Of a stretch of 64,000 nt of DNA, positions 1-12,654 are shown in pieces (the first letter of the stretch is position 1; each line of letters begins with the position of its first letter). The notes below the pieces were generated by a model. It saw nothing but the letters and a program-made list of their open reading frames with translations. It was not told where the DNA came from and made no database searches. Both the position numbers and the translations under genes were made by a program. This DNA comes from Tretioscincus oriximinensis. Its lineage: Eukaryota; Chordata; Lepidosauria; Squamata; Gymnophthalmidae. The DNA lies in contig JAJVDF010000347.1 of assembly GCA_022410635.1 (NCBI GenBank), positions 602,776-666,775 on the forward strand. The letters are read 5' to 3'.

Positions 1-294
1 TAATCATAAAGCCATATGGCATTTTATCCCTCAGCAACTAGAATCCTACTTGGATTCTGAGTGAAGAGAAGCTTATTCTGACAAAATTGACATAATTTAT
101 TGTTTTAGGTACTGTATTTAAATAGGTTTTATTAGAGAAAGAAAGGCAGACAGAAATGAATTTTGATACATTACTTTGTTGCCTGAGTCTAAAGAAGAGA
201 TGTTTCTCTTCTTATATTATAAAAACAGACGGAACTGATGACATTATAGCAAGAGAAATAAGATAAGACCACATTGTATTTGTAGTTCAATCTA

Positions 295-490
295 TCAATT
301 TCATGGAAGCCAAAGGTATAAATAGCTACTAGGATGGATCTCTTGATACTGTCTCCGGTATGGAACAACAGGTAGAGTTCCATTCATTTGCAAGGAGTCA
401 GGAACAAGTGAGGGTTTTGCCTTCCGCTTGAGACTGCTCAGGTGCAATTGGTGAGCCACTGTGTGAGACAGAATGATGGACTATGTTAGC
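295..490 (+). mobile_element. CR1 LINE 3' end fragment (old)
   Basis: Matches the 3' untranslated tail of the CR1 copies elsewhere in the window (tggaagccaaaggtataaa ... gtgtgagacagaatg). Diverged and without open frame. Nothing else was recognised from 500 to 2400, which includes two short overlapping minus-strand frames near 1141-1415 with no family resemblance. Confidence 0.75.
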
Positions 491-2423
491 TATTAGGGAG
501 TGTCAGTGTAGGAGACAAACAAAAGGCTAAGATTTCTGTGAGTTGTAAGTTTATTGAAGGCAGATGCAGGCAGTTATCTCAGCATTAAGACACTAATTAA
601 GCAATCAACCAAAGAATGAAAACATTGGCTAATGGTTCTACTACAACTTATAAACTCCTTCATTGCTCCACCCTGGGTGTAGCTAAGGACTGAATCACAT
701 CCAATAGATACAAAGTTGGTTCGGCGCGAAAAAAAACAGGAAAGCAGCAAGCCAAAACTGAAAGCAAAAAGGTTAACCCTGTNATAACCCTGACAGACTC
801 AGTGAGTTCCTCCCCCATTCATAAGGACTCCTGATGTGTTTTTATGTTCTTAAATCCTTGCCTTTTAGATTTGTGCCACCCTAATAAATGCTTCAGTGCT
901 TCAAAAGAGATTCAAGAGGACAGTAGTGTAGATATATCAAGCTGAAATACACAGCATCTCTCTTGTTCTTTCCCCCTCCTATAAAAGGTCTTTTCCTGCA
1001 GCTCTAACAATGATGTTCAGGAAAAGGACAATGAAGCAAGATAATCAACTTATTCAGGATAGTTGTAACCAAAGCGGATAGCATAAGAAAGGATTGAAAA
1101 CATTGAGGATCAATATATTCATGGCTACAAGAATAAATGGCTAAGTACTGTCTTGAGAGACTTGCAGAATGTCTCTAGGCACAATGTGCAGGCAGTTGAG
1201 AAAAATGTAGGTTTTACCTTTCATTGTTGTTAAGGGATTCCTAATAAAACTGGATACTGGCACAGATGGGTTGAANCCTGATCCAGCTGTTCTGCTCTTG
1301 TGTCCATATGTAGATCCCATTGCCATTGGTAAAGGTAGAAAACTTCAAGCACTTGTCCGCCTACTATCTGCTCCCAAAGGCAATCAAGCAAAAACTGATT
1401 GAAATTAAAATCCAAATCTCCCTGATGGCATTATGATTCTAAGCTCACTCATGTGCTTTTAAACTATCTTTAATCCTGAAGAATTAGACTAAAAAAGATG
1501 GTCTAAAATAACATGTATGACCAACATGGTAAACAACAGAGAATGGTGGATTCTTTCATCCAGGACTCCAGCACATCTGATGATTTCTGTTTGCTTCTAC
1601 AACAAAATAATCTAAAGGAATGCTATTCCAGAAGGGTTTATGGTGCACAGGACTACTTAGGAGTAAGTCTATTGTCCGTCATGCTGCCTAATTCAAGAAA
1701 GATAAGCATAAGGTCACAGCTGTAATTTGTTCCCTCAATCACTAAAGCAAAGACTTGACATTTTTAATTCAACTTTGTTATTTGACAATAATAAATAAAT
1801 TAGATTTACATAATTAACTCTTTGTGCATTTACTTAGCTGATTTAAATCTTGGAGTTGCGCTTTTCTTAGAAGTAAGCTAAATAGGGCATGTCTTAATAA
1901 TATTTTTGTCACTATTTCAGTTCATTTTCTTTACTGTGCTTTAGTTACTAATTTATTTCTGGCATCATAGTGTGATCTTATCTCTGTACCTTCCCACAAA
2001 TAGGTTTTATTTCCAAAAAAGTGAGTAACCAGATTGCATCCTCAAAATGCAAATATGGCAATTTTATTTGTCAAAAATAAAGAAGCCATTAAAAATCTGA
2101 GCTTTCTTTCTGATGCATGCCTTCCAAAATAATTGTAGTAAATGAATAGACTAAGGGTGGCTTCTTCAGTTTTTTTAAGCTCAAGATTCTGTTCTATTTT
2201 GTAGTGATAAAAATGGAGCATACTGTATATATTAGGGTAGGACAAAATGTGACATTATTGAATATTTAAATTGTCTAATGAAAGCCTGTATATATTTGCT
2301 TCTGGAGGATGAGTGAGTTACATAGCTTCTTTTTTTCTTTTATCCATCCTAAAATACCCCCTCCGGACTGTTAAGGACAGACCAAACTTCAACATTATAC
2401 ATTTCCATCATACAGTATTAATG

Positions 2424-2917
2424 AAAGGCGACGTCTGAGAGGTGATCTGATTGAAGTGTACAAAATCAGGGTGAATAGAGAAAAAAATGTTTTCTCTCTC
2501 CCACAACACAAGGACCAGNGGGCACTCCTTAAAACTGTTGGGTAGAAAAGTGAGAACAGACAAAGGAAAGTGTTTTTTCACCCAGAGGGTCATCGGCCTG
2601 TGGAATTTACTTCCTGAAGAAGTAGTGGTAGCTAACAGCTTGGATAGTTTCAAGACAGGACCAGACAGGTTTATGGACACCAAGGGTATAAATGGATACT
2701 AGGATGGATGTCTGGATGTTGCCTCCAGGATGGAGCAACAGGCAGGACTCCTGAAATACCATTTGCAGGGAGTCATGAACAGGTGCATATTTTGCTTTCC
2801 TCTGTTCAGACTGCCCAGGTGCATCAGGTGGGCCCCNGTGTGACACAGAATGCTGGACTTGATGGGCTCTGGGCAGATCCAGTATGGCTCTTCATATGTT
2901 CTTACGTTCTTATGTAG
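2424..2917 (+). mobile_element. CR1 LINE 3' fragment
   Basis: Shares the end of the reverse transcriptase frame (gtctgagaggtgatctgatt) and the whole 3' tail, ending with the typical gttcttacgttcttatg octamer-like terminus. It is 5'-truncated and matches the copy at 30868-32023 closely, so it is relatively young. Confidence 0.88.
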
Positions 2918-4754
2918 TGAAGGATCATTTTCAATTCATTATTTATTTCTCAACCCACAGTACTATTAATTTGAAACCAAATAATGATCGTATACCATCC
3001 AAACATCCATTGGTTAGCATTATATACTTTTTCCCCATTTAAATAATCGGCAATCTGCAATATAATGATACTATTTCATTTTGGTCTATATTCTTCAGTC
3101 TTCCCAATGTCCTCTTTTGGCATGAATGAAGTTTTTGATGCTGTCTAAAGCTCTGAAAATACACTTAAATAATCAGTCATTAAAAGTGATACTGTCCTTC
3201 ACTCTGACATGACCATTTTGTGGGGCACCCTTGCATCTCTTTTAAAATTCCTTTCCCTTTTTTTCTGCCTAATGTTTCCAGGGTGAGTTGTCATATAGAA
3301 TCCTAAACCGGAGTGCCATCCTTCTCAGATTTCTTCTTGCTTCAGATCCTCAAGGATGGTCCAAACCTGGATCTTGATACTGTTGATATCAGTCAGTTTT
3401 ACTTCAGGGAAAAGTAATTCCTTTAACCATCAGATTGGCAACAGAAGTGAGTTAAATTTTGGTTTTACATGTTAAGAGTTTTATTTTGCTCATATGCTGT
3501 CTCCCCGCCCATCCCACCCCCTTTTAACTCATTCAGGCCAAAAAAATGCTTATATTTTAAATTTGATGAAAGAAGAATATAAAAGACAAGGTATGCACAG
3601 GTAGATTAAGTATCATGAAGAAGTTTTGAAAATTTGTTGGTTGCACATTATTGGGCATCAAGAATTTAGTGGATATAAGTTTGCAGCTTTAATGGTTTTC
3701 CTCCAGTTGCTGAAGGCATTATAAGCTGTTCCTCTCTTCCAAATTAATTAACGCTGCAAATGCTTGTCCCAATATTTATGTGGTAACCCTAGCACAGTTC
3801 TGTTTCTTCTTGCAGACTATGCATAACTCAACCAGGAGCTGGAGCACCTAACTCCACTACGTTCTGCCCAGTGGCATGACACAAAGTGCCAAAATGTCTG
3901 ACTTCCAAGGTCACTTTCAGTAATTTGTACCATATATCTGATTGGAGACTTCAAAATTGAGGAATGCTTGCTTCTCAGCACCTGTGTTTGTATAGGCCTA
4001 GGATGGGCCTTCTCTATTGTAACAGAGAAACCTTTTTCAGTAAAAAGCAGGTAATATGTTTCTCAGACCTGGAGCTTATGCCATTTTAAGATCTGCCTTT
4101 CATACAAGCTGTGTTTTCCTTCGGACAATACATTTGAGGGCGCAAATGTCATGTCCTTAAGTATAAAATAAATATTATTTTAAAATGATAGATTAATAAA
4201 AAAGTGAAGAAGGTGAGGCCTGAATTCTCCCAGTTCATTCCCTCCAATTTACATGTTCNGTTCAGTCTACCTGATTTTGAATGGAATATTTGCACTAACA
4301 TGAGTATTTGCTATTTTTTTTCCAATTTACGAATTGATAGTTCAGCTGTCCTTTCAAATGAGTTTGTATCCCAGAGTATAAAAACTGAGATTATCCTAAT
4401 GACTGAAATGTTGAAAATCTTTTGCATTTATGGAAATCCCAGTGTAGCCTAAGATACTGGAATGATACCGATTTTAATTATTATTGTCTCCAACCAGATT
4501 TTCCCATAATAGTAAAAATAATCTGACCTATCTAGACATTTGCTCTTGTGATCTACTCTCTTAGAAATAGTCACCATGTATGCGCAGGGCAAACCAAGCC
4601 AAGAACAGTGGTTATGCATATATGAACTCTTTACTTCCCGGTACTTTCACCTTCAAAATAGCCAGATAGCCTTGCCTTGAAGAAGAATGTGACCAGGCAG
4701 GTATCAATGTTAGTTCCCGTGATTTTGCTTTGTTTAATGACAGGAATAGCAATA

Positions 4755-4925
4755 AACAATAATAATGGTTATTTATAACTCCCCTTTCACCTAAGGGCAG
4801 TGCTGAAAGAGTTCGAAAGACTTGCCCTAGGCCACCCAGATAACTTCACGGAGGAGTGTGGAATTGAACCGGGAGAGTACCAGAAAAGAGTCAAACTATA
4901 ACCACTACACCAAATTGTGCTGTTC
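4755..4925 (-). repeat. MIR-like / CORE-type SINE
   Basis: On the plus strand it shows acttgccctaggccaccca, then ggaattgaaccgggag, then accactacacca. This is the antisense layout of MIR-type SINEs (tRNA B box and A box at the right, the CORE motif tgacctt-gggcaagt at the left). Strongly diverged, so old. Confidence 0.6.
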
Positions 4926-5324
4926 CTTTTTGAGACCACCTTTGATTAAAGTGAACTACTGACAAGTATGACTACATCTGCTGGGACCCAATTGTTAGCA
5001 ATTTTTTTTTTTACTCAGGCTTTTGACATTTAATTCTATCTTAAAGGAAGGTGTGTCTATGCTTTTATTGTATTTGATTGTTTACACAGCCTGATTAAAA
5101 TCAAATTTTGATGAAAAGTGTCAGATACTAAAAACTAGCAGGACATACCGCAGTGCCACTTATTCCTAAGGATCTTCCCGTGGATCGTAACTGGCAAGTG
5201 ATTGTAACCTTTCTATGTAAACTCCCAGATATGATCATTCCTGCAAGAATATAATAAATCCAACTCATCTGAGATTATAGACAGGGTTTGGAAAATGCAT
5301 TTACCATCTCAAGATACTATAATA

Positions 5325-6080
5325 CAGGGACCCTCAAACTTTTTAAACAGGGGGCCAGTTCACTGCCCCTCAGACTGTTGCAGGGCCGGACTAACTGTCA
5401 AGTAAATTATGTTTTATACTCCTCGACTGTCTGCAGAGCCTGATTAAGTTCCCATTGGGCCCTAGACAGATTACCAGGGGGCCCATGTGATAACACTGGT
5501 CACTGACTATTTGCATTATCACAGTGATGCAACCCCCCTAGAAACTATCCTCAACTAACTAACTTTTTTTTAAAAGGCTCTCCTAACTTAAAAAAAAAAT
5601 CCTAACTTGTTCTTACCTCAATTTTCAGACATCAGCAGGCTCCCCCTGTTTTTCATTATGCTAGCTAAGGAAAACCAACATTTTGTGACAATATGCTAGA
5701 CAGCTTATCGTAAAGCATATGGTACTCAATTGTCCCCATGTCGAATGTGGCAAAGATCCCTTGCAAGGCATGCGCACTGGCTGATCTTCCTCAAAAGCTT
5801 CACTTTTTAAGAACGCTATGAGAGTATGAGGATGGCTTTTAATAGACATGCGCAGGGATGCCTCTGAAGGAACATGAAGGAAGGGAGATGTTTTGAGGTC
5901 GCCTTGTGTCATGAAGTGCGCATTGTGCACTATTGAAAAGGCAAGGGGTGTGTTACTGTGAGCCTGGCATTAGACAGCATCTAAGCAGGACAGATGGTGG
6001 CGACAACAATATCTTGCGGGCCAGATAAATATCCTCAGTGGGCCGCATGTGGCCTGCAGGGCATAGTTTGAGGACCTCTG
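5325..6080. mobile_element. Non-autonomous hAT (Charlie-type) DNA transposon with 8-bp TSD
   Basis: 756 bp with terminal inverted repeats cagggaccctcaaact and agtttgaggacctctg. Perfect 8-bp target duplications ctataata lie at 5317-5324 and 6081-6088. Subterminal motifs gggccagttcact and gggccgcatgtggcctgc are typical of Charlie-like hAT elements. The inner frames do not encode a transposase. Positions 5410-5580 look unlike the rest and may be a further insertion. Confidence 0.9.
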
Positions 6081-6402
6081 CTATAATAGGAAAGCAGTGG
6101 TACGTATGAGAAGATATCATCCAAGGAAACAAGAAAGGAACATCAAAGCTAGTTAGGAAATTTAAATGTTTTGATTGCATTGAGACCATGTTATATTTTG
6201 GTCTTTAAACAAGTTACTTATCCTTGTATACTGTGTGTCACAAGCCAGATTCCCACCACAAATTGCCTCAGACNATTTTTTTCACTTGAGGGGATTCGTT
6301 TCTACCACTTAAGTTGTTTTTCTCACCTGGAGTTCATCACCTGTGCTTTGTTGTCTCCCAACCACAGTTCCTTATAAAGCCTGTTCCTGATATTGGTCTC
6401 TT

Positions 6403-6530
6403 AGCATCTGAAGACGTGGACGTGTCTATGAGAGCTAATGGCAATGCCACCTATTTTTCTACTGTTAGTCTCTAAGTGCTACTAGCCCCCTTGTTGGACT
6501 TTCTGCTAGACTAACACAGCTATTTCTCTG
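6403..6530 (+). mobile_element. Short CTGAAGA/GAAA retroelement, old single unit
   Basis: Resembles the family seen at 29436-29529 and 56946-57072: gcatctgaagacgtggacgtg, then gttagtctctaagtgctactagc, then gactaacacagctatttctctga. The region between is mutated and no clear target duplication was found. Confidence 0.65.
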
Positions 6531-7649
6531 AAAGCTTTTATGATATGCGCAATTGGCAAGAAGTCTGAAGGCACCTTTCTTGGATTTATTTTGTTCATTG
6601 ATCAGGACATGCTTTAAAAATTGAATGGTGAACAACACATTAATACATGTATTTTCATGCACTGCTTTGAATCCTAGGTCCTGAGATCAATCCATTTTGG
6701 TATGTGGGGCGTGGAGTCCGTCCAATTGGCCGGTTTGGGAAAAGGCACTTAAAATCTTTTTGGAACCTAAAGCCTGGTAGAAGCAACTTGGATCTGATAC
6801 TAACAGCTTTAAGGGACAAGGAAGCTTTGGAAGAAAATAGTGATGGCTGGTGAATTTGCTATACTTACTACAAACGTTCTTCAAATCCTCCGCACCCATA
6901 CAATACTGCTAATGCCTGGTTTCACTTTATGCCGTCTACAAATCTCATGTGTAGATGAAATGCATTTAGACTGCAGCTAGACATCACTTACTTTTATTCA
7001 ACTACTTTGGAGTATCCCCCCTCCCCCTCCAAAAAAAGGCTATTCCAGAATAACCATTTTTATCTATCCTCTGCTTTCAGCCACCCCTGGAAACAGTGTC
7101 TCTTTTATGATATGCACTATTGATAAGAAATCTGAAGGCAGAATATTCTGCAATATTCTAAAAGAATAGCGTAAGTAAGTAACATCTGGATGCTGCCTTG
7201 GACTTTTGAATATGATGTTCATTTATTTACCTTATGTGCAAATGATGTATACTATGTGCTCTCACCTGTAAAACCATGGCCACACATTTAGTTTAAANCT
7301 TTTTAGATCATTTTCAGTGCCAAAGAAAAGGTTTCAGACCCGAAAAAATGGAATGAAGAAGTTTAAAAATAAAACTGTGATTAGGGCTCCAAAGGCTACT
7401 TTAATTCAGAATGGACTATTCCTATCTTAGCTTCTGTACTTTTTCATTCTAATAGTGTAACTCCCCCAGTCAAAAGATCCTAATGAATAGTAGATTCATG
7501 CATGTTGAACAAGTGGTTCATATTTATTGATTGCTTGGGTAATGGGGACATGGATCCAGTGACGCTCCTCACTCTGCTACCTCAGACAGGATATAATGAT
7601 TATTGGTCCTAAATTGGCCTTCACTGTGACACTAGCTCAACATGAGACA

Positions 7650-7705
7650 CTAGCTCAACCTTCGGGTATGGGGCGGGGTATAAATGTAAATAAATAAATA
7701 AATGT
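7650..7705 (+). mobile_element. L2 LINE 3' tail
   Basis: Contains ccttcgggtatggggcggggtataaat followed by (taaa)n, the 3' end shared by the L2 copies at 44136-45625 and 60755-62760. Only the tail is present. Confidence 0.6.
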
Positions 7706-8084
7706 GCTTCAAAAAGTGGCATAACGCATTACATGCTACACTGCATTTTGTAATGTGCTCTTCTGGATGAACATAAAACTGAAAGAAAAAAATATGTGAT
7801 GGTCATTAAAAAAAATATGTGAAACATAATTCCAGACTGTTTCTGTTTGTTGTCATAGGCAAGAGTTGTGAAGTCTGTAAAAGAAACAGAAGTTGTACTA
7901 ATGCTTTGCAATTTACTTTCATGAGCACCAGCTGAAGTATAGGCTGGAGAAACCGACTCAGATTGTAGCTTTGTTCTTTTCAGCACTGTTGTCTCATTAT
8001 GACAGCATTCACTATATTGCCAGGCTTGGTGGGAATTATAGTCTAAAGGTTCTGGTGGGCAGGAAGTTGGCAAAATCCTGCCTG

Positions 8085-8184
8085 AAGTAATAGCCATCAG
8101 TCTGCGATGGTTTAATGAATCATGCATTGAGCAGAGGGTTGGATCCGATAGCCCTGGAGGCCCCTTCCAACTCTATGATTCTAT
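8085..8184 (+). mobile_element. CR1 LINE 3' end (second subfamily)
   Basis: Ends ccccttccaactctatgattctattcc with the preceding gatggtttaatgaatcatgc and gcagagggttggatccga; it is the reverse complement of the repeat at 18290-18570. The ATTCTATGATTCT terminus is the hallmark of the CR1 3' end. Confidence 0.8.
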
Positions 8185-9979
8185 TCCTCAGCTAATTTGG
8201 TTTTCCAGGTTTAAAAAGAATGTTTGGGTGGGAAAAACCATTTACTGTTAGAACATATTCTATACTATAATTGCTGGTCTTTCCTAGACAACTCTGACAA
8301 AATATAAATACATCCAGACATTCTAAGATTGCATCCCAATATTGCCTACTCATTCCACTATAATTGGATATTCCAGAATATTCAACTATAGCAGAATAAA
8401 TAAGCAATTGTTAAGTATCGGTATATTGGATGATTTTGTGGGGTTAGAACTTTACTTTTACATCATTGATCTTAATAATAAGTCTTGGCAAAAATGCAGA
8501 TTAGAGTGGGTCATAATAATTTTTACCATCAAAATATTTTTGATAATTAAAACCCCCCAATAATCATTAAAACTAAGGATTAAAATCACTCAGAGACAAA
8601 ATAATTCCTCTTGTGTTGTAATATATACATTTTTATGATTTTCTTTAAAACAGTAAATTAAATCTTTGCACATTTGGCACATGTAAACATCTGTAAAAAA
8701 TGAAATGCCATACAGCAGGCAGGGGTTTCGTCTCTCTTTCTCTTTTATACTTATTTTTTTTGCAATGCCTACACAGTATATTTTTTTTGTCAAAGAAGAC
8801 TGAATAGTTTAACATCGGAACACTATAATGATTTTTCATGCCTTTTAAGNTAAACAATCTATCCCAAACTCAGTTTTGTTTTATATCACATCCACAAAAC
8901 AAAAGCCCAAGAATTATCTATTAAAAGTAGTCAATTCTGATTCAATGTTACATACACAATATTAGCTAATATTATGATTGGACAAATATGTAGACCAGCT
9001 GTCATTATTGACAGTTCATTTAACACAGAGACCTCTCGAAACAAGAATCTGGGAATGGAACCTATTCAAGATTAAAAGGTGATGTAAGTGAAAATGAAGC
9101 AATTACAATTGTATTAGGTCCCTACTTTTGTTAAGAAGCTTTTACAAAATTGTATACTATATGGACTATTATACACTGCAGACAAAATTTCTGCCACCTG
9201 ATTATAATAATCAGCAAGAATTCCATGCACATATATGATGACATTAGTTTGTCTGCAGGAAAAGAGGACTTAGGAATGTATAAACCAAACAGAAATAAAT
9301 GAACCCAAATATTTTTGCAAATGCACTCTAGCATAGGGTAACTCTAAATAACTTATATTAGGCTTAGTGGGATGGTTTCTCTTCTAAATATGCATAGGGT
9401 TGCAGTAAAATTCCTTAAGAAAAGAAATTCACCTAGACCTAAAATGAAAGAGAAGCAAAAGTTTTCTTGTATTTTTCTAATGGATTCCTATGGAGAAATG
9501 GGTTTTCTTATGTTATAAGCATAGGATCTGGGGTGCAGGTTCTGAATGGCTGAATTATAGCACAAAAGGCTACAGCAATATTGATTTAAACACGGCATGT
9601 CTAATGTGTTAAGNGATTGGATTTAACTGTGTTCTACTCCCCCCCTTCCTCTCTCTNTCCACTAGACAGAAATTAGGTGAAGAAAATTGATAAAAGAAAG
9701 CCAATCCTAATCTTTTGACTACTGACTGCTACATTATCTTTGTATCTTTCTTGTAATCATTAATATATTTGCTATCCAGACATTCTTCAATGTGCTCAGT
9801 ACAACTACCTTTATTTGAATTCATATATGCAACTCAACTAGCTGATCTTCTGCAAAATAATTTCAGCACCGCACCATTCTTTGCTACCTAGCCATCAAGG
9901 TGGGAGGGCCTCATCCTTCTAGAAAATGTGGGATGCTAGTACAAAAGCAAACTAGTTTTTAAAATGTAGCATAGAAACT

Positions 9980-10085
9980 CACAAGGCTGCCACCCTGTGA
10001 AGCTAAACAAGGCTAGGTGGCTTCCTAGATACACAATGTCCTCCACCCAAGGTTCCATGTTGGAGAAAGGCAGACTACAACTGAA
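9980..10085 (+). repeat. possible 5S rRNA-derived SINE remnant
   Basis: The stretch ccaccctgtgaagctaaacaaggct resembles the middle of 5S rRNA (ggaagctaagcagggt). It is followed by a tail like that of 5S-derived SINEs (ggagaaaggcagactacaac). Weak and heavily diverged. Confidence 0.35.
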
Positions 10086-10343
10086 AAAGTTTGAACAAAA
10101 ATCCTAAAAAGTACCACTGCCTGAAGAGAATTAGAATCCTAAAGCTCCTTTTACTCCTTTGGGTGGGAATGAAGGATTCAACATTATACTTATAGCAAAA
10201 ATGTCTATCAAAAGGTGGTCCTTAAAAAACAAACTATATACTTCTAAAAAGATTCATGAAAGCAGGGTGGTCATCTACACTATGGCTAGCTCATTGTTGT
10301 AACGTGCTTATTACTCCTGGGTATGTAGCTGCTGTAAGCGTGT

Positions 10344-10724
10344 CTTAGGCTGCATCCACACACCATAATGATGTCTGCATAGGAGCACCATCCCGGCAGC
10401 TCCTGCAGATGTAATGGTGGGTTGTGAACGATGTAGTCGCTACAAACCTACTGTCCTGTGGGTTAAATATCAGCTCTCATGATGCTGATCGCCAAAATCG
10501 CATTACTTTTGAATGTGGCCTGCTCAGCCTGGCCCTCTGCCAATCAGTGGTGAGACCTGCAAAGCAGGCCAGGCAGAGAGAAGGTTGTGCTTGGCCACTC
10601 ACGGATAGGTGCTTCCTTCCTCCCACCCACCTATGGCAGCCAACACGCTATGTGTGCAGATGGCCGGTCGGCCACAATGACAGGTAGACCTGTATTTTAG
10701 CCCCATATGTGGATACAGCCTAAG
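10344..10724. mobile_element. MITE candidate with inverted termini
   Basis: Left end cttaggctgcatccacaca, right end tatgtggatacagcctaag: an imperfect terminal inverted repeat of about 18 bp around a GC-richer, non-coding 345-bp interior. The target duplication is not clear, so superfamily is undecided. Confidence 0.55.
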
Positions 10725-11390
10725 TCTGAATGCTGCTTACTGGAACCTGAGCCTGTATCTGGTGTGGAAAGACTAATATTGTTTTTAGTTGGAAGTAACA
10801 ATTTTTGAGAATAAAAGAATATCCCATTTACTTAAGTGAGATTACAAAACTTGTCCTCTTGGAAATATGATCCTAAAATAGTCATTTGTGTAGAACATTC
10901 ACATGGTGCTCTTGATAAAATGGAAGTTTCAGTAACATAAAATGTTCATTTTCTCTTTTAGATGCTCCTCTTCAGAAATCTGCTTTAAGAGAACTCTTGG
11001 AAGTTTGAATATTGCTTGACATGATATATGTAACTAGCAGTGTGTGAACCACAAGGTTCTAGCAAATATGGAACACAGGATGTACAATCTGAGTTTTCCT
11101 TTGACCTTCATATGGCATAGTGATTGACACAAATGGATAAAATAAGAATACAAAACATACAACATTTGAAAGACAATACACATTAGTACAATTGGCAATG
11201 TGGGGAAAAGTGCGTCTTAAAACATGGAGTCTTGCTTATATGAAACTCAAATCCTTTCTGGAATATCAAGAGAACTTTAAGGCAGAGTTTCCACAGTAGG
11301 CCACAATGCTGAAGACTTGAACAACTTTCTCAGTGAGGTATCCAAGCAAAGCCCTATTACGGAGGCATTGTGGGTTCTTGAGGATCCATT

Positions 11391-11396
11391 TTTATT
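11391..11396 (-). promoter_or_regulatory. MYRIP: candidate polyadenylation signal AATAAA
   Basis: Reads AATAAA on the minus strand, about 84 nt after the MYRIP stop codon. It would give a very short 3' untranslated region, shorter than I would expect for this gene, so more distal sites may also be used. No clear GU-rich downstream element was recognised. Confidence 0.35.
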
Positions 11397-11479
11397 GGAT
11401 GTGTACAATGGCTGTTATATAAAGGCACTATAGTGTGCAGCCTTAGGCAGTGTGTTATTGGCAGTAGAATTTTGTAATT

Positions 11480-11512
11480 CTAGTACATCACAGCAGCCCC
11501 TATAGTTGGTTC
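11480..11512 (-). CDS. MYRIP: MYRIP last coding exon (EPTIGAAVMY stop)
   Basis: 33 nt of coding sequence: ten codons EPTIGAAVMY and the stop TAG at 11482-11480. Acceptor gttctttgttatttcag is strong. Mammalian MYRIP ends EPALESAVMY, so the extreme C-terminus AVMY is conserved and the exon is correctly placed despite its size. AVMY resembles a short C-terminal PDZ-ligand-like tail, which is my inference. The 3' untranslated region follows at lower coordinates; its end is not certain. Confidence 0.94.
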   Translation of the reverse strand, partial: EPTIGAAVMY

Positions 11513-12334
11513 CTGAAATAACAAAGAACGAATTAGAGAAATATTTAATTTTGAAAATGAAATACAAGCTGAGAAATGATAAAATAGAATCTTCTCGGTT
11601 TTGCTCAGAATATTAAAATCTATTGAATTTGCTAGAGAAATAAGATTCTTTCACCACTTATGCCTTTCCTTCTTCTAGGAGATGAAGCAAGCATACATCT
11701 AAAATGTAAGAAATATCCACAAATCAATTTTTGTTTCTTTATTCAAAAATTGAAATTCTGTTTTTGCAGATTTTAAAATTTTGGCAACTCAAATGATACA
11801 GCCTAAAATTCCAGTCTAAAAATATAAATGCTGATCAAATAATAACAATGAGATAGAAAAGCATACTTCGTTTAATGCTTCTTATTGGCACATGGATTTT
11901 AGATTTCATTATTTGTTTGTATACGTTAATAACCAGTGATGGGATTAAAATAATTTAACAACGAGTTCTCTGACATGAAGTGATAGAAGGAACAAGAAAA
12001 GAGATAGTTTAAGATGGCATTTTTTGGAACAGAAATCAGAAATACCATCAGGAGGAGTTGAGTGCCATTTTAATGACCAGTTTGCATGAACCAGTGCAAA
12101 CCAGNTGAGTTCCCACTACATGGTCTCAGCGAAAACTGATACAAATGTTTTACCTCCCTTCTGCAGATACTGCTGTTAATGTCAATTTTGTATTTTTGCT
12201 TTTATTGTTGACCACCTTGAGAACTTTGGGTGTAGGGCAGGTTGTAAGTATAAATTAATAGATTTAACAAAGAAAAATTAACAACAGAAGATCAAAATCA
12301 GGACTTTAAAGTGTATGTATGTATATATATATGT

Positions 12335-12425
12335 ACGTATTTGCACTTCAATACCACCCTATATCTGAAGGTCTCAAGGCGGTTAACAATAAAAAGAGAA
12401 TTAACATATTAAAACAAAAAATGCC
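12335..12425 (-). mobile_element. L2 LINE 3' tail
   Basis: aataccaccctatatctgaaggtctcaaggcggttaacaata is the antisense L2 3' end found repeatedly in this window. A second, weaker sense tail lies at 12205-12265. Confidence 0.65.
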
Positions 12426-12654
12426 TTCACAGGAGTGAAGGAAGCAGTTTTAGTTTTGTGAACTGCAAATTGGACACAATTACCCCCTCAAACACACACA
12501 TACACACTAATTCCTTACGCTTCCAGCGCCATTTAAAATCCATTTCCTTGTTCTTACAACATTTGTGTTGGCTTCTGGAGTTAATGTCTGCATTGTCTGC
12601 ATAGTCCATTTCAGAACTTGGTGGGTGTGCTCTCTTCTTGTGCCTTGTTCTGAC

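Noticed and set aside
1141..1415. Two overlapping minus-strand frames in the 3' flank as a possible neighbouring gene
   Set aside because: No recognisable protein family, an N inside, no splice-site support and no conserved block; left unannotated.
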